Positions 42,975 to 54,200 of a stretch of 64,000 nucleotides of DNA are shown here, one piece after another. A model generated the notes under the pieces. That model was not told the DNA's origin, searched no databases, and was given only the letters and a program-made list of their open reading frames with translations. Source of the DNA: Hemileia vastatrix (lineage: Eukaryota > Basidiomycota > Pucciniomycetes > Pucciniales > Zaghouaniaceae); assembly GCA_030280995.1 (NCBI GenBank), contig JASXTE010000019.1, positions 8,233,501 through 8,297,500 on the forward strand. The letters run 5' to 3'. Position 1 is the stretch's first letter. Each line of letters opens with the position of its first letter. The position numbers and the translations under genes are program-made.

Positions 42975-44219
42975 CTTAATTAATGCAGAAAAAAATTATC
43001 CATTGCATCCTCTTGACAAGCCACTACTGGCCTTTCAAACAGAACTTTATTTCTAACCACCTTGGCCCTGGGAACCTCTTGGGGACCCACATTCCTATCT
43101 TCACCCCCCATAATAAAATCTTCAGAATCAATAACCTTAGATCCATTGCCTACTGCTTTCACCATTCCAGATCTATTAACCATATTGGCCTCCTCATTTC
43201 AGACAGTCTCTGCTTCAAAAGACATAACCTGAGGGAAATAATCCTCTGAATCCAACTCCCAAATAAACCATTTAAAAATTTTCCATAAAACCCAAATATT
43301 ATTTATTAGTGACATAAACATCATTAACAACAGAAACATATTTTATTCCAACATCTTTGTCTTCTAATACAATATTCTTAGGTAGAGAAAGACCTTCAGG
43401 AATAACCAAATCTAAAATCTCAAAACAAGCTGACTCTTCCTCACCAAAAAAAAATTCTTCCACAAGAGTATCATCAGGTTTGCCATTTTCTTCAGGAGTA
43501 TCAGAATTTAAAATCTCAACAGTAACTTCATCTTCTACTCCATCAAAATTTACCTCTTGATTCACCAAAGTGCCTCTTTCAGGGTCTATATTAGCATTAT
43601 TCAGGGAATCTATATAATCCAAGACAGCCTTCTTCACCAACTCCATTGATGGTACCCTACTTTCTCCAGCTCTACTAGTCTTCATCAAATCAGAATTAAA
43701 AAGATATTCCCAAACAACCTTTTTAACCTTATCCCCCATAGCATCTTAAAGCACATACTTTACCTCATCATCATGATATATAATATAACAATACAACAGA
43801 TATTCCATAAACACCTGGAATTTGACTATAAACTGATAATACTGACCAAGAGAATTGACATCACCTTTAGATTCCCATCTCCTAGAAATACTCTTGAGAT
43901 CCTCTAATGAATAAAGCTTTGACCACCTCATAATAATTCCCATTTTTATCTTCCCCCAAACCTGAGTTTTATACCCATTCATCTTAATAACATCTTTTTC
44001 CACCTCTCTTTCACACATGAAAAACCTTATCTGCTTCACCATATCCAAAGGTAAGGCTCCATCCAAACCAGAAGCATATTCATACCTATATTGAAATCTA
44101 TCCAAATTATCACCAGAAAACTTGGGACCATTCCAATATACAATCTTTACTGGTGCCCTAACAGGTACACAAGCAGTCAAAACACCAGATTCAATAGCAA
44201 CTGACATCCTAAAGACCAA
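42975..44219 (-). pseudogene. E3 gag (capsid and acidic linker), lacks zinc knuckle and protease
   Basis: The start MVFRMSVAIESG leads into a capsid like that of E1 (VYWNGPKFSGDNLDRF, DMVKQIRFFMCEREVEKDVI), open from 44219 to 43746 and then broken by a stop. An acidic stretch follows (43739-43299), then a segment matching E1 (DSEDFIMGGEDRNVGPQEVP, about 43030-43180). No CCHC motif and no DSG/DTG motif are seen between this and 42850. Confidence 0.82.
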
Positions 44220-44311
44220 AGTTCAACATAAAAGAATGAATACAATAAGAACTTCTTTCAAGCTAAGATAGTCAAGATATCAAGTTAGTTTTCTTAAAAT
44301 CCATAAAATTC

Positions 44312-44335
44312 ACACCCCAATTTGGGTGCCACCAA
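44312..44335 (-). promoter_or_regulatory. E3 primer binding site (decayed)
   Basis: The minus strand reads TGGCACCCAAATTGGGG near 44328, differing from the E1 site mainly where CpG stood. Confidence 0.65.
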
Positions 44336-45372
44336 TGTAGAAAAACTCTTACAGTTGCCTTGCTGTAAGTAGAATCTAAGGTAGTAGGATAAAACTAAGA
44401 AACCCCTGTCCCTTTAACTAAAAATAAGAGTTCTCAATTAAAAGAGCTAATCAGTATACTTGATAAATAAAATACCAGTTGACTATTTTAAAGTAACAGC
44501 TTAGAGATGTAGAGTCCATGTTCTTTTAGTTTAGATGAAGAAAATACAACAGTAAAGTTGTACCAGAAAAGTTATTTGATTGATTGAATATTTATATTTT
44601 TATGAAGTTTTTATTTTCATAAAAAGATGTAATATTTGAGTCCCTGAAGTTGAGAACTATTCATTTATACCCTATAAGTATATATAAATGTGTTGTGGAA
44701 TAATATTTATGAAGTGTTATATAAAGTTTTATTTTATGAGGGTATTAAAAAAGATGAAATGTTATGTAGATGTAGATGACAGTGGTTGTTATGAATTATT
44801 TGTTATTTTAGTTAATAGTTAGATATCTAGATAGATATATAATCTAATTTTGAGTCTACAGATTTATATGCATATTTAGGTCATGTGCCCTACTTTCCTC
44901 ACCCGGAGCATCCTGAAGCTTTTACAGACTTCCAGACTTAATTACAACCTTAAAACCTTAATAAAAATCTAGAAAAATTACAGATGATAGAGCTTTCTCT
45001 CCTCTATGTTCTGAACTTATTTTTTTAGTCTGAAAAGCTCTATTCATCTGATTAAAAACTATTAAAGCTAAGTAAATTATGAAAAGCCAAAAATAATCAA
45101 AATTACTTTATAAAATTATTAAAAAAAAATAGTAAAAATTCCCTGAAAATTTCAAAAGCCTCCTGAGACTCCTGAATTTCGTTTCCATACACTTATGATC
45201 CTATAATTGCATTTATTTACCATTAAATAATTATTTCATCTTGACTTGTATAATTAAGTCCTTTAATAACATAAAACCAATTATATAATTTTATATTGTC
45301 CTTTCCAATCTTTAAAATAACCATAAATTATCATCATTAAAATATTTCTTAGTTCTGTAATAATCTTTTGAA
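44336..45372 (-). repeat. E3 5' LTR
   Basis: It starts on the + strand at TGTAGAAAAACTC next to the primer site and aligns with 32191-33265 throughout. The distal end is decayed (TTTTGAA instead of TACCACA). Confidence 0.82.
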
Positions 45373-46340
45373 TGCTTCAATGTCCTGGAAAAGATTCCAC
45401 AAACTCCTCTGGCATTGGTGGTAATCCTGCATCTTTTACTGTAACCTTGTTTATTTCCCTTAAATCACAAACAACCCTTAATTTGCTGTTATTCTTGAAA
45501 ATAAAATATACAACACACAATATGGGGGGCGGACTTGCTAGCAAGTCTGCAAACTTGGACCTAAACTCACCACAGATTGAACACACATTGAGCTATTGAT
45601 AAAGGAACCATATAATCAGGGATGAACACCACTCAGCAGAACAGCTTTAGTTGGGTGTTCAAGTAGAGTTCAGTATGGGTTCAGTATGAGTTCAGTATGA
45701 GTTCCATCTGAGTTCCATCTGAGTTCAGGTTGAGGACTTGCTAGCAAGTCCACCCCCTATATTGTGTAGTTATACTTGAATTGAATAACTATTCATTGAC
45801 TGTTCATACAATTCAGACCTTAACATTTCCTTAATTAATTCTGTATAGTCCTCTCTTATAGCAGCTGGTATAGGAAATGCTTTCTTCTGTAATGGCACAT
45901 GAGATATAGCTGAAACAATATAAGGTTTTTTGATAAGTATTATTTTATAAGCCTCTTTTGTCTTCTGAAAATGCAATAGCCTTCTCTCTAAGAACCATAA
46001 CATGTAAAAATAAATTTTTCTCCTCCTGCATCAACCAATCCTCCAGCCCAAAATTAACCATCTGTATTTTTTCCAACACTATCCTGTAAGTAGGTGTAAA
46101 TTCAGTTGGAAACTTTGCTAAAGGCCTATCATAAGCATTTCTTGATAGTTCTGGCCTCTGAAAAGGTGGGTTTAAATCTGGAATTGGTACATTCACTGTT
46201 TTATAATTTGATGCTAGACAGCAACAGCTACTTCCTTCATTACTTAAAATTAAACCCTTTCTAATATAACTTTGTGTTATGCCTACATCCTGTTTTTTGT
46301 CCTTTCTTATTAATATAAGTATAAAAAAATCCATAATCAA
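45373..46340 (-). pseudogene. E2 reverse transcriptase, N-terminal part (decayed, with MITE inside)
   Basis: It continues the E2 RT broken at 32190. Pieces: SKLRVVCDLREINKVTVKDAGLPPMPEEFVE (about 45390-45485), then after the MITE at 45512-45770 SMNSYSIQV-like and ELIKEMLRSELYEQ (about 45780-45860), and upstream PDLNPPFQRPELSRNAYDRPLAKFP (about 46110-46190), matching the E1 segment NPPLRRPRLSRDPYESPLVKNP. Confidence 0.85.
45512..45770 (+). mobile_element. 259-bp MITE M1, copy 1, with 5-bp duplication TATAC
   Basis: Terminal inverted repeats of about 36 bp share ACACAATAT, then a G-run and GG; each is followed by the perfect 16-bp palindrome GACTTGCTAGCAAGTC. TATAC flanks both sides (45507-45511, 45771-45775), and removing the element plus one copy restores alignment with the E1 RT region. 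Inside, an 11-bp unit (GTTCAGTATGA and variants) is repeated six times at about 45669-45735. No coding capacity. The transposase family is unknown. Confidence 0.85.
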
Positions 46341-46529
46341 TGAGATTAAAAAGCCTAGGCACAGTACACCCTATAGAACTACTACCAAGAAACCTATGAA
46401 GCACCACTTTATGTATCCCTGCTTGGACTGACTGAAACTATCTGAGTTCCTTTCATCTTGGGAAATAGTAATACCTAGAGTTCCATCCCCTAATATAAGG
46501 ATTGTAGCCTCCCTGGTGGATGCCCATAC

Positions 46530-47395
46530 CCTTATTCCTCATAAAACTCTCTTTCTCTCTCTAAAATCACTGCTCCTACATACTTAGTTTCCCAGCCTCT
46601 ATCCTTAGGCACTACTAAGACTGCTGTCACTGGAATATCATAATCATCCAGAATAATAACTCCTATGGTCTTATTTAAGAAATAATTTATAGTTGCTGAA
46701 TAATCCATTAAAACCAGTATTTTTAACACTAGCTTTACTATACCCATGGGAAAATTGAGGTGTAAATCTCTTAAAGCTCCTGCAACTCACCTCTTAACAT
46801 ATCCAGCTACCCCTATGACTGATAACCTACCACTAGCAATACCTGAAACAGTGCCTTCACCATCTTTAACTTGAAAGCCTAATTCCACTTCATCTTTTCT
46901 GGAGACCACATTGATCTGAGAGCCAGTATCTACCAGAGCTCTGATCTTCTTTTCATTAATTGTAACCATTAAATACCCTAGTGGACCTGCATATTGATGA
47001 ACCCTTGGAAACACAAAAACTTTCTGGAATGAATGTTTTACCATATTATACTCAACAAAATAAGTAACTCTTTGATTCCTACATTTATCTACTATTCCAT
47101 TTGCTACATATGGAACTTGTGCTTTTAGCACACCTAATGGAACTGAAACTATTGTACATAAAAATTGTGCAACTAAATCTTCAGCTGTCTTTGTAAATTC
47201 AAAGTGAACTGGTTGCTGCATCTTCCATTTTGGCTGAGCTTCCTTTGCACCAGCTTTTTCCCTTCCAGGTGGACTCTTTAAAATATTATGCCTAGCTCCT
47301 GGAATCCCTTCTTCTGGCACTTTCATTTGCTGTATTAATTTTGGCTCCTCTAACATTGGTTGGTCCTCAATCCATTGATCCATATTGTATTCCAT
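46530..47395 (-). pseudogene. E2 protease region (decayed)
   Basis: The open piece at 47395-46787 ends in a retropepsin start, VTINEKKIRALVDTGSQINVVS (active-site DTG near 46935), and the frame breaks soon after GVAGYVKR. A second piece (46747-46532, LDYDIPVTAVLVVPKDRGWETKYVG) corresponds to the tail of the E1 gag-protease frame (DEGWETRPG). Confidence 0.8.
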
Positions 47396-47498
47396 TCTTT
47401 TGACAGTCTCATCCTATATTTCAATGTGCTCCAGTGGCACTGGTATATTTTCTCTTGTAGTATAACCTACATCTTCAATGTCTTCAGGGTTTTCAATT

Positions 47499-48768
47499 TT
47501 AAGCACCAGCCCTCCTTGGCCTGCTAATAGTCAGTGGTGCTATATTTTTATTCTTAGCAGTAAACATCTCTAGCTGTGCTGAAACTTCTGCCTCTTTAAC
47601 CTTAAAATTTAATACCACAAAATTTACTGCAAAACTGAATGACTTTGAATTTTTGTCCTTTGATTCAGGCTCCTTGCCCTTACTAGATTTTCCTTTCATA
47701 GCCTTTTTATTAATATGATCAATGACCCTTTCTCAAATCCCTCAATCCTTATCCATGACATGCTTAGCACCATATTGCAGCATTAGAGGAGCTCCATCCT
47801 CATAAAATACTTCTCTTCTTTATCCTTCTGGAACTTGTTACATCTCATCCTAGTAAGACCTTCCTTGTTTCTTTGTTACAGTAATAACATACCGTAGTAG
47901 CAAAACACAAAAGTTCAGGAGTAAATCTAGGCTTAGGTTTAGCTGCTTCACTCAGATTCTTTTCCAGATCATCAATCCTAGCCATTAATGAATCTGAATT
48001 CTGTTCTGACACTTTAATCTTTGGAGTCAACACTGGTGAAGGTGATCCTAAACTTGATGATACCTCTATCACCTTCAAATCATCCAGAGAAACCCTAGCT
48101 GCTTGGGGCTCTACCCAACGTTAATTCATCTCATCTTCTACTTCTGTCTCTACCTCATCTAATCCTGGGTATTTATAATTCACATCTCTCTTCTTGACTA
48201 GCTTTCCCTCATTCTCGAGATGTCTCATGGCCCAATATTTGACTTCAGGTACTAGTGCTTTACAAACCCAAGGTAAAGATGCATTAATGTTTCTAAGATA
48301 CTCATTACTGACCAAGTATTCTATCATTTGAACAAACACTTCCCTGAAATTTTTAAAATCTTTAGGGTATCTAATACCCCCTTTAGCTTTTGTTTTATTT
48401 ACCAAAATATCCAGATCCTTGATTGTGAGCCTAGTTTCTTCAGTAACTTTTGAAAATCTTTTTAACATCTGTGATTTTTGTACCATTTATTTGTGACTTT
48501 CATGACCCTCTAGCTCCTCTAGATTGTCCTTACATTTGTTCACAACAAAAAAAAACACTTGGTGCACCATATCATAATCTGAGGCTTCATGAGCCTCTGT
48601 TGCTTATTCAAACCTCCTTAAATACTTTTTGTATTAATACCCATGAATTGCAAGCTTTCATCCTTACACCTAATAATTTTTGAAACCCTAGGTGGTAATG
48701 ATGCTATTGAGTTATGCAATTTTTCATTTTCATGAATAACTTTACAGGTAGTTGCCATAGGCTCCATA
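47499..48768 (-). pseudogene. E2 gag (decayed)
   Basis: From the N-terminus: MEPMATTCKVIHENEK start at 48768, a broken capsid region (48486-48121), an Asn/Ser-rich linker, and a degenerate knuckle CYYCNKETRK near 47870. Then a Lys-rich segment KGKSSKGKEPESKDKN (about 47650-47699), parallel to KADKGKEKEVSK in E1. Stops separate the pieces. Confidence 0.75.
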
Positions 48769-49014
48769 CTACCCTATTATATTTTAAATGACTTTTAGAA
48801 AGCAAACAAGTGCTAAAAAAACTACACTGACTATATTCTTTTAATACAAACCTATGCTATCCTCTGATAATGGCTTTATTTGATCCACCCATTTCAGACC
48901 CTACTACTCTTCCTCAAAGCACTGGCTTGGTTACTTCCTCTTGATGAAACCCTAAAAAATAATATATATAAAGAATAACTTCACTTACAATCTGCTTTCC
49001 ACCTTTGGGACACC

Positions 49015-50232
49015 AATTATTTAAAAGATATTTCTATAATACTAAGCAATAGACACAATCCAAGATGGGTTGGTTCTCCTATCCAAAAACTAATTTAAGA
49101 AAGAAGAGCCTGCCACTTTAATCTATAAGAGAGTGAAAACATGGATGTAAGTGTGGTGTAGGAAAGAAGAGTAGAAAGAATATACTATAAGAAACCTTTT
49201 AAATAAAAGAAGTAATATATTTTAATATAAGTAATCCAACTACTGGCTAAATCTATTCTCAGTTACTCCCATTTTGAAGCACTCTCTCTAATACTATTGT
49301 TACTGTAGTAATAAAATAACTCTACAGCGCTACTTCTAGGTATGCACACCTGCTATGCACAAAAAATAAAATACAATTTTGTTTTTCTTTTATCTCTAAT
49401 CTAAATACTCTATATATAATTTTCTCTTAAATCTCCCTTTATCAAAGAGTGAGTCCACTTTTATATACACTGTATGTCTAGTGCCCTTCCCCTATTCTCT
49501 CTTTCCCTACTGGTTTTCCTACACAAGCTCAGAGCTAATCTAGGTGTATCAAATGGTAATTTAACTATTTCATTAATATAAGTACAGCGTTAGTATCATT
49601 CTATTCTAATAGCTTCTGCATTATCAAGGCAAAATCAAATATTAGCACCTTACACCATACCTATCTTTACATAACCTACACTTCCTGAAATCCTTAGTTT
49701 CATAATAAGTACTGTACCGCTTTCTGTACTTATTATGGAATTTGTGCTTGATGTGTGAGTATCAACTACTTGTGAACCCCTCAGCGCTTAGTAAGTACCC
49801 TGTCTTATCTAGAGTCTTACTTGTATTTCCTTTTATCAAGTGCTGCCTATTTGCCCCACATTTTAATTGCTCATTTTCAAGTGTTGTGTTTGAGCTTACC
49901 TACTGGTTTCTATCACCAATGGGTATCTTTAAACTTAAATTCAAGTAATTTTGTGCTTATCTATGTTTGAAGCCTATAAACTTGCTTGAAGCTGACTCCT
50001 GAATCTATATTATGTCTTTAGTGCTAGCCATAATTTCTTTAAGTACATACCATACTCTTTTCTCATATTCTAGTATACACTTCCCTCTAATTTCTACTTT
50101 CTGTGGCTTATATATCTATACTGCACTAAAAAAGTGTGCCCAGAGAGTCTAATTTTCTGCACTTATGAAACCCTTTTGTTGCACTTTCTGCAAACTGCAA
50201 CATTTCTGAGTTACTTCAAAATGTGTACCACA
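49015..50232 (-). repeat. Family B LTR, probably the E2 5' LTR
   Basis: It aligns with the solo LTR 12877-14196 (CAATCCAAGATGGGT, TTTTAATATAAGTAAT and GCACTACTTCT-like blocks) and ends TACCACA at 50232. On its body side, TTGGGACACCA (49004-49014) looks like a decayed primer site, and gag follows 250 bp away in the right direction. A 3' LTR of this family is not found beyond 29300. Confidence 0.72.
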
Positions 50233-50278
50233 GTGTTATCAATGTTAAGCAATGCACAATAAAGGATCAATAATTTTT

Positions 50279-50307
50279 CACCCTCTATCCAAAATTATTA
50301 GAGGGTG
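50279..50307. repeat. 9-bp perfect hairpin at the Harbinger boundary
   Basis: CACCCTCTA (50279-50287) and TAGAGGGTG (50299-50307). ATT followed by AGAGGGTGTCA fits the ATT plus A-G-rich start seen in the other Harbinger copies, so this may be two element ends back to back. Confidence 0.45.
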
Positions 50308-51260
50308 TCAGTGATGGAAAATTAGCACTTATCTAAGTGTGGGTTTCCAAAACACACTATTCCTATCACTAGTGGATTTCAAAAGTAAAACAGGTCACTT
50401 ATTTTACTCAAATCTGCACTATCTCAACCAAAAGTGCTGATTTCACCATAAAGTACCATTTCACTGATATGTCAGCATTATCCCATTCATATACAAAACT
50501 CTTCAAAAGAGCACTTTATGACTCAAAACATTTTAAATCATTTACAGTTTTATACCATGTAAGAGTCATGCCTTTCTCATTCTCAAATCATGATAAACTA
50601 CATCAGGCAATGTCCTTCATAGCTTTTGATCTGTGGTTGGACTCTAATTGTGATTCTGATTCTGATCTTGTGAAAGATATTATTTTTTTATCAAAAATGG
50701 CCAAGAAATTTTACCTTCTTCCAAGAAAGCTCCAAGTACACCATCTAAACACTCCTAAACTTATCTGCACCCTATTTTAGACAGCAGTTCAGGACTTCCT
50801 AGTAATATTTCCTTACATTGGTTAAGCTTATTCAGGATCACCCTGTGTTTTAAAAAAATTCTCAATAATATCAAAATGATCCTTCAATTTAATTGGATAT
50901 CACACCATTTTGTTTGGGCTCCACAGTTAAGGGAGTTTCCTTGAAAACTTTGAAAAATATCTTTGATTTAGGGTATGGTTCAATTAATAGCTATACCAAA
51001 TGAAGCATCACTGCTATTCTTTCCTTATTTTCCAATTATTTTTCTTGGCAACCAAAAATTTTCTACTTGAATAATATCAGGTGATTCAAGTAAAGGTTTT
51101 TGTGGGATGTTTTGTTTTTGTTGATGGTACAACTATTCCACTAAGTCAAAAAATCTGCTCAAGGTGGAAACCAACACTTTGACCAAAATAAGAGGTAGAC
51201 TTTTTTCTGTTTTAAAGAGTTACATTTCTTTTGTTTACCAGATGTTATTAATGTAAAATA
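50300..51260 (+). pseudogene. PIF/Harbinger transposase remnant, copy 1
   Basis: A piece with FIAFDLWLDS, DSDSDLVKDIIFLSK and YLLPRK (about 50610-50740) is followed by heavily broken sequence that still carries YGSINSYTK and the DDE_4 landmark FVFVDGTTIPLSQK (about 51108-51150). A likely intron (GTAGAC...ACCAG, about 51191-51241) sits where copy 3 also has one. Many stops; not functional. Confidence 0.75.
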
Positions 51261-52366
51261 AATTTTCATTACTTTCTCATGGTGTTCTAACAAAATGTAG
51301 TTAGGTACCATAAAAATCTGGCACATTGTTTAATTAATGTTTTAAATAAAAAATATATCAGTGTAAGCATGTAAATTTCTACATGTGTAATGTAAAAATT
51401 ATATTACTTTCAAATTTATAAGTCTAAAATAAAATTTTTTTCTTTTTTTCTTAATTTTTTTCATAAATTCTCAATTCAAAAAATGGCAATATCTCCCCCT
51501 GAATTTTATCAAATTAAGGGGTTCATATTGCCAAATTTCAATTCAAATGCATAAATAAAAAACAAAAAAAGTCATTCAGGGAAAGAAACAAAGATAAATT
51601 AATATACTTTAATAAAATTAATGTGAATCACAAGTAAATTCAAGAAAACATGTCACAAATTAATTTAAACATGATACCATAGCAGCATGGCTCAAAAGTT
51701 AAATACCTTAAGTAAGTGAAGTGGATAAATGACTTGTATATGATAAATTATGACATTAAAAGAGAAAATTGAAAACCTTTCTTTGATCCCCTACTCTGAA
51801 TTTCAAATTTATAAAAATAGAATACTCACTTCTTTTAACATAATCTCACAACATTGAATCCAAAAAAATACATGTTAAAAAGATGCCAAAAGTGTACTGA
51901 AATAAATCTGAAAATTCCCCAAGAGTGCAAACAAAATTGGTAAACTTGAAATTTTCTTTGAAAATTAAAAATTACTGTTACTAATATGTAAATTATCATG
52001 ATATAAGCATTTCAAAAGCTTTAATTTTTATGTAATATCAAAGCAAAAAAGTAAAATAGTGCAAAAAAAAAAACTCAACTTTATACATCAATATCTCAAC
52101 TAGCACTGTGTCAAATTCAAAACTGTTTGTTTGAAATGAAATGTAAGCTTTAGGAGTGATTTCAGTTAAGTGATGTGAGATTTGAATAAATCTTACCCTT
52201 TTTCCAAAACTGGATAAAAATTTGAGAAGTAATGTTGAATTGACAACAACAGGGTTTCAATAAGCCCCCAATTATCCAGAGAAGTGCCTTATATAGATTG
52301 GGGTTTGCATTCATGATAAAAAGAAAGATACATCAAGTAGGCATGAAAAAGAAAATGCAGTTGAAA
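51261..52366. other. AT-rich stretch, no gene recognised
   Basis: Possibly the noncoding tail of the Harbinger copy plus unknown repeat; no terminus or domain visible. Confidence 0.4.
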
Positions 52367-52464
52367 CTTACTTTCAGCCTGGATATTTCCAGGACTGAGT
52401 AAAACAAGCATATAAAATATGCTAAACACATGCATTAGAGAGGAGGATACCTTCTACTGAGATC

Positions 52465-52760
52465 CTTTTCTACCAACAATAATGAAGCACCCCTCTACTA
52501 TGAAGTAAATTTACTCAGCTATGAATGCCATCACTTTAACTTTAGCTGCTGACTCTGATTATGACTAGGGTTGGGAAGACACTTAAGCTTATATGTATTT
52601 TTAATGATCTTTATGTAGAAGAGGAACCAAAAACTGAACCAGCTCTTTCCTCCTTTGAATCACAGAACATTCTTTCCACCAGCAATTCTCTGTCATTATT
52701 CCAATCAACCTCCAACATTTTGAAACACAACCCTTTAAATTTTTTTTTCATACTCCAAAC
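52465..52760 (+). pseudogene. Harbinger 5' fragment, copy 4
   Basis: The stretch around CTACTATGAAGTAAATTTACT and the ATG reading MNAITLTLAADSDYD parallel the start of copy 3 (63180-63250, MNAIALLL...TDSD). After a stop no transposase landmark remains. Confidence 0.55.
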
Positions 52761-53460
52761 GTTCAACCTGTGTGCTTTACTCACTTGGTTTGTTGTTTTT
52801 TTATAATCATTTTTATTTTAAATTTACAGTGAATTTCCCTTTTTTGTATGTCTCATTTGTTTTCATTTTCCAGCTCAAAATGAAATCACATATTTTCTAA
52901 TATTTCATAATTTTTCACTGTTTCTTTTTTTCATTCATCCCTTATATGTTTTCCTCCTATCCTCAAACACCCCTCAAACAATTTGGTATGATTTGTTTTC
53001 TCATCTCATCTCTCCAGGTTAGTCATTTATTCTTTTTTTGATTTTTTGTTTTCTAATTATAATTTTTTTGTGTTTTTTGTGTTTTTTCTGTTCTTTTTTT
53101 ATTTTTTGAATCTAAACTTTTCTTGTTAGTGATTTTTTTTATTTTAATGGTAAAATTAACCTTTTTTTTTCTCCCACTTTTCTTTCTTTTTTACCTCCAT
53201 TACCCTACTCTTCATCCCTCCTTAGCATGGTCATTATCCCCCCTTTCCCCTATTTCACTTCTTTTGGTTCCATGTCATTAAAACACATACACTTCAAATT
53301 CTTTATGCATTTCACTTACTCCATATTCAATTTCCCCCAAATTTCAACATCTATCTTTCTCACTCTATATTTCCTACTTTTCAATCAAGGTAAGTTTCAT
53401 CTCTTTTTTTCATGTCTATATGATATCTTTTTCTTTCTATGAAGATTTCATACTTAAATA
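52761..53460. other. T-rich stretch, no gene
   Basis: Strong T bias on the + strand with polypyrimidine runs (CTCCCACTTTTCTTTC). Short ORFs here are low-complexity and not credible. Confidence 0.5.
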
Positions 53461-53544
53461 TATGTAAGACTCTTATCTGGGTAACAGTGGAGTTATATAA
53501 CTCCTCATGTTGTCATTTTTATTATCACTTTTCAAGTTTTTAAA

Positions 53545-54200
53545 AAAGTTTGAAAATCAAACTCGGAATAAGAGTTAGATTTATTCAAATCACATGTCCT
53601 TTTAACTGAAGATTTTTATGAAGGCTATCTTTCATTTCCAACAAACAGATTTAAATTTGGTTCAGTGGTTGCTAAGATATTGACCTTTAAAGTTGAGCCC
53701 TTTTTTCACAATATAAATTTTTTTATATCATTTTTTTCTGTAAAAAGTTAGGATTAGATTTATTTAAATCACACGTCTTTTAAAGGAAGATTCTCCTGAA
53801 GCCTATGCTTTATTTCCGACAATTGGGTTTGAATTTGGTTCAGTGGTTGCTGAGATTTTGACATTTAAAGTTGAGCCTTTTTTTTCAAATTTCACCTAAT
53901 TAATTTTTTTGCTTTCATATATCATAAGAAAATAAGGCTTCTGAAACTCTTATCTGATGCTTATCTAAGCTTTCATCTCCCTCTTGTTGGAATTTTTATC
54001 ATCACTTTTCAGTTTTTTTTTTGAAATTTTGAAAAACAGAGTCAGAATTAAGCTTAATTTTATTAAAGTCTAATTTTCTTTTAGCTTAAGATTATTCTGA
54101 AGCCTATCTTTCATTTCCCATAAAAAGATTTGAATTTTGTTCAGTGGCTTCTGAGATATTGATGTTTAAAGTTGAGCCTTTTCTTCCAAATTACACTTAA
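53545..54200. repeat. Three degenerate tandem units with TTCAGTGG block
   Basis: Units at about 53565-53705, 53745-53885 and 54040-54185 share, in order, GATTTATTCAAATCACA-like, GCCTAT.TTTCATTTCC, TTTGAATTTGGTTCAGTGG, and TTTAAAGTTGAGCC. Identity is moderate, with spacers of 40-155 bp. Origin unknown. Confidence 0.7.

Larger units (their letters stand above)
32191..45372 (-). mobile_element. E3: 13.2-kb nested, internally deleted E1-family element
   Basis: It is bounded by LTRs at 32191-33265 and 44336-45372 and inserted in the RT of E2, which continues on both sides. Flanking TGCA and TGCT agree at three of four bases, suggesting a 4-bp duplication. It retains capsid and integrase sequences. 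Zinc knuckle, protease, RT and RNase H are not found. Its 3' untranslated region received two 1.5-kb solo LTRs. Confidence 0.85.

Noticed and set aside
52561..52806. 81-codon frame as an independent gene
   Set aside because: It lies just after a Harbinger-type start region and has no similarity to anything I recognise beyond that.
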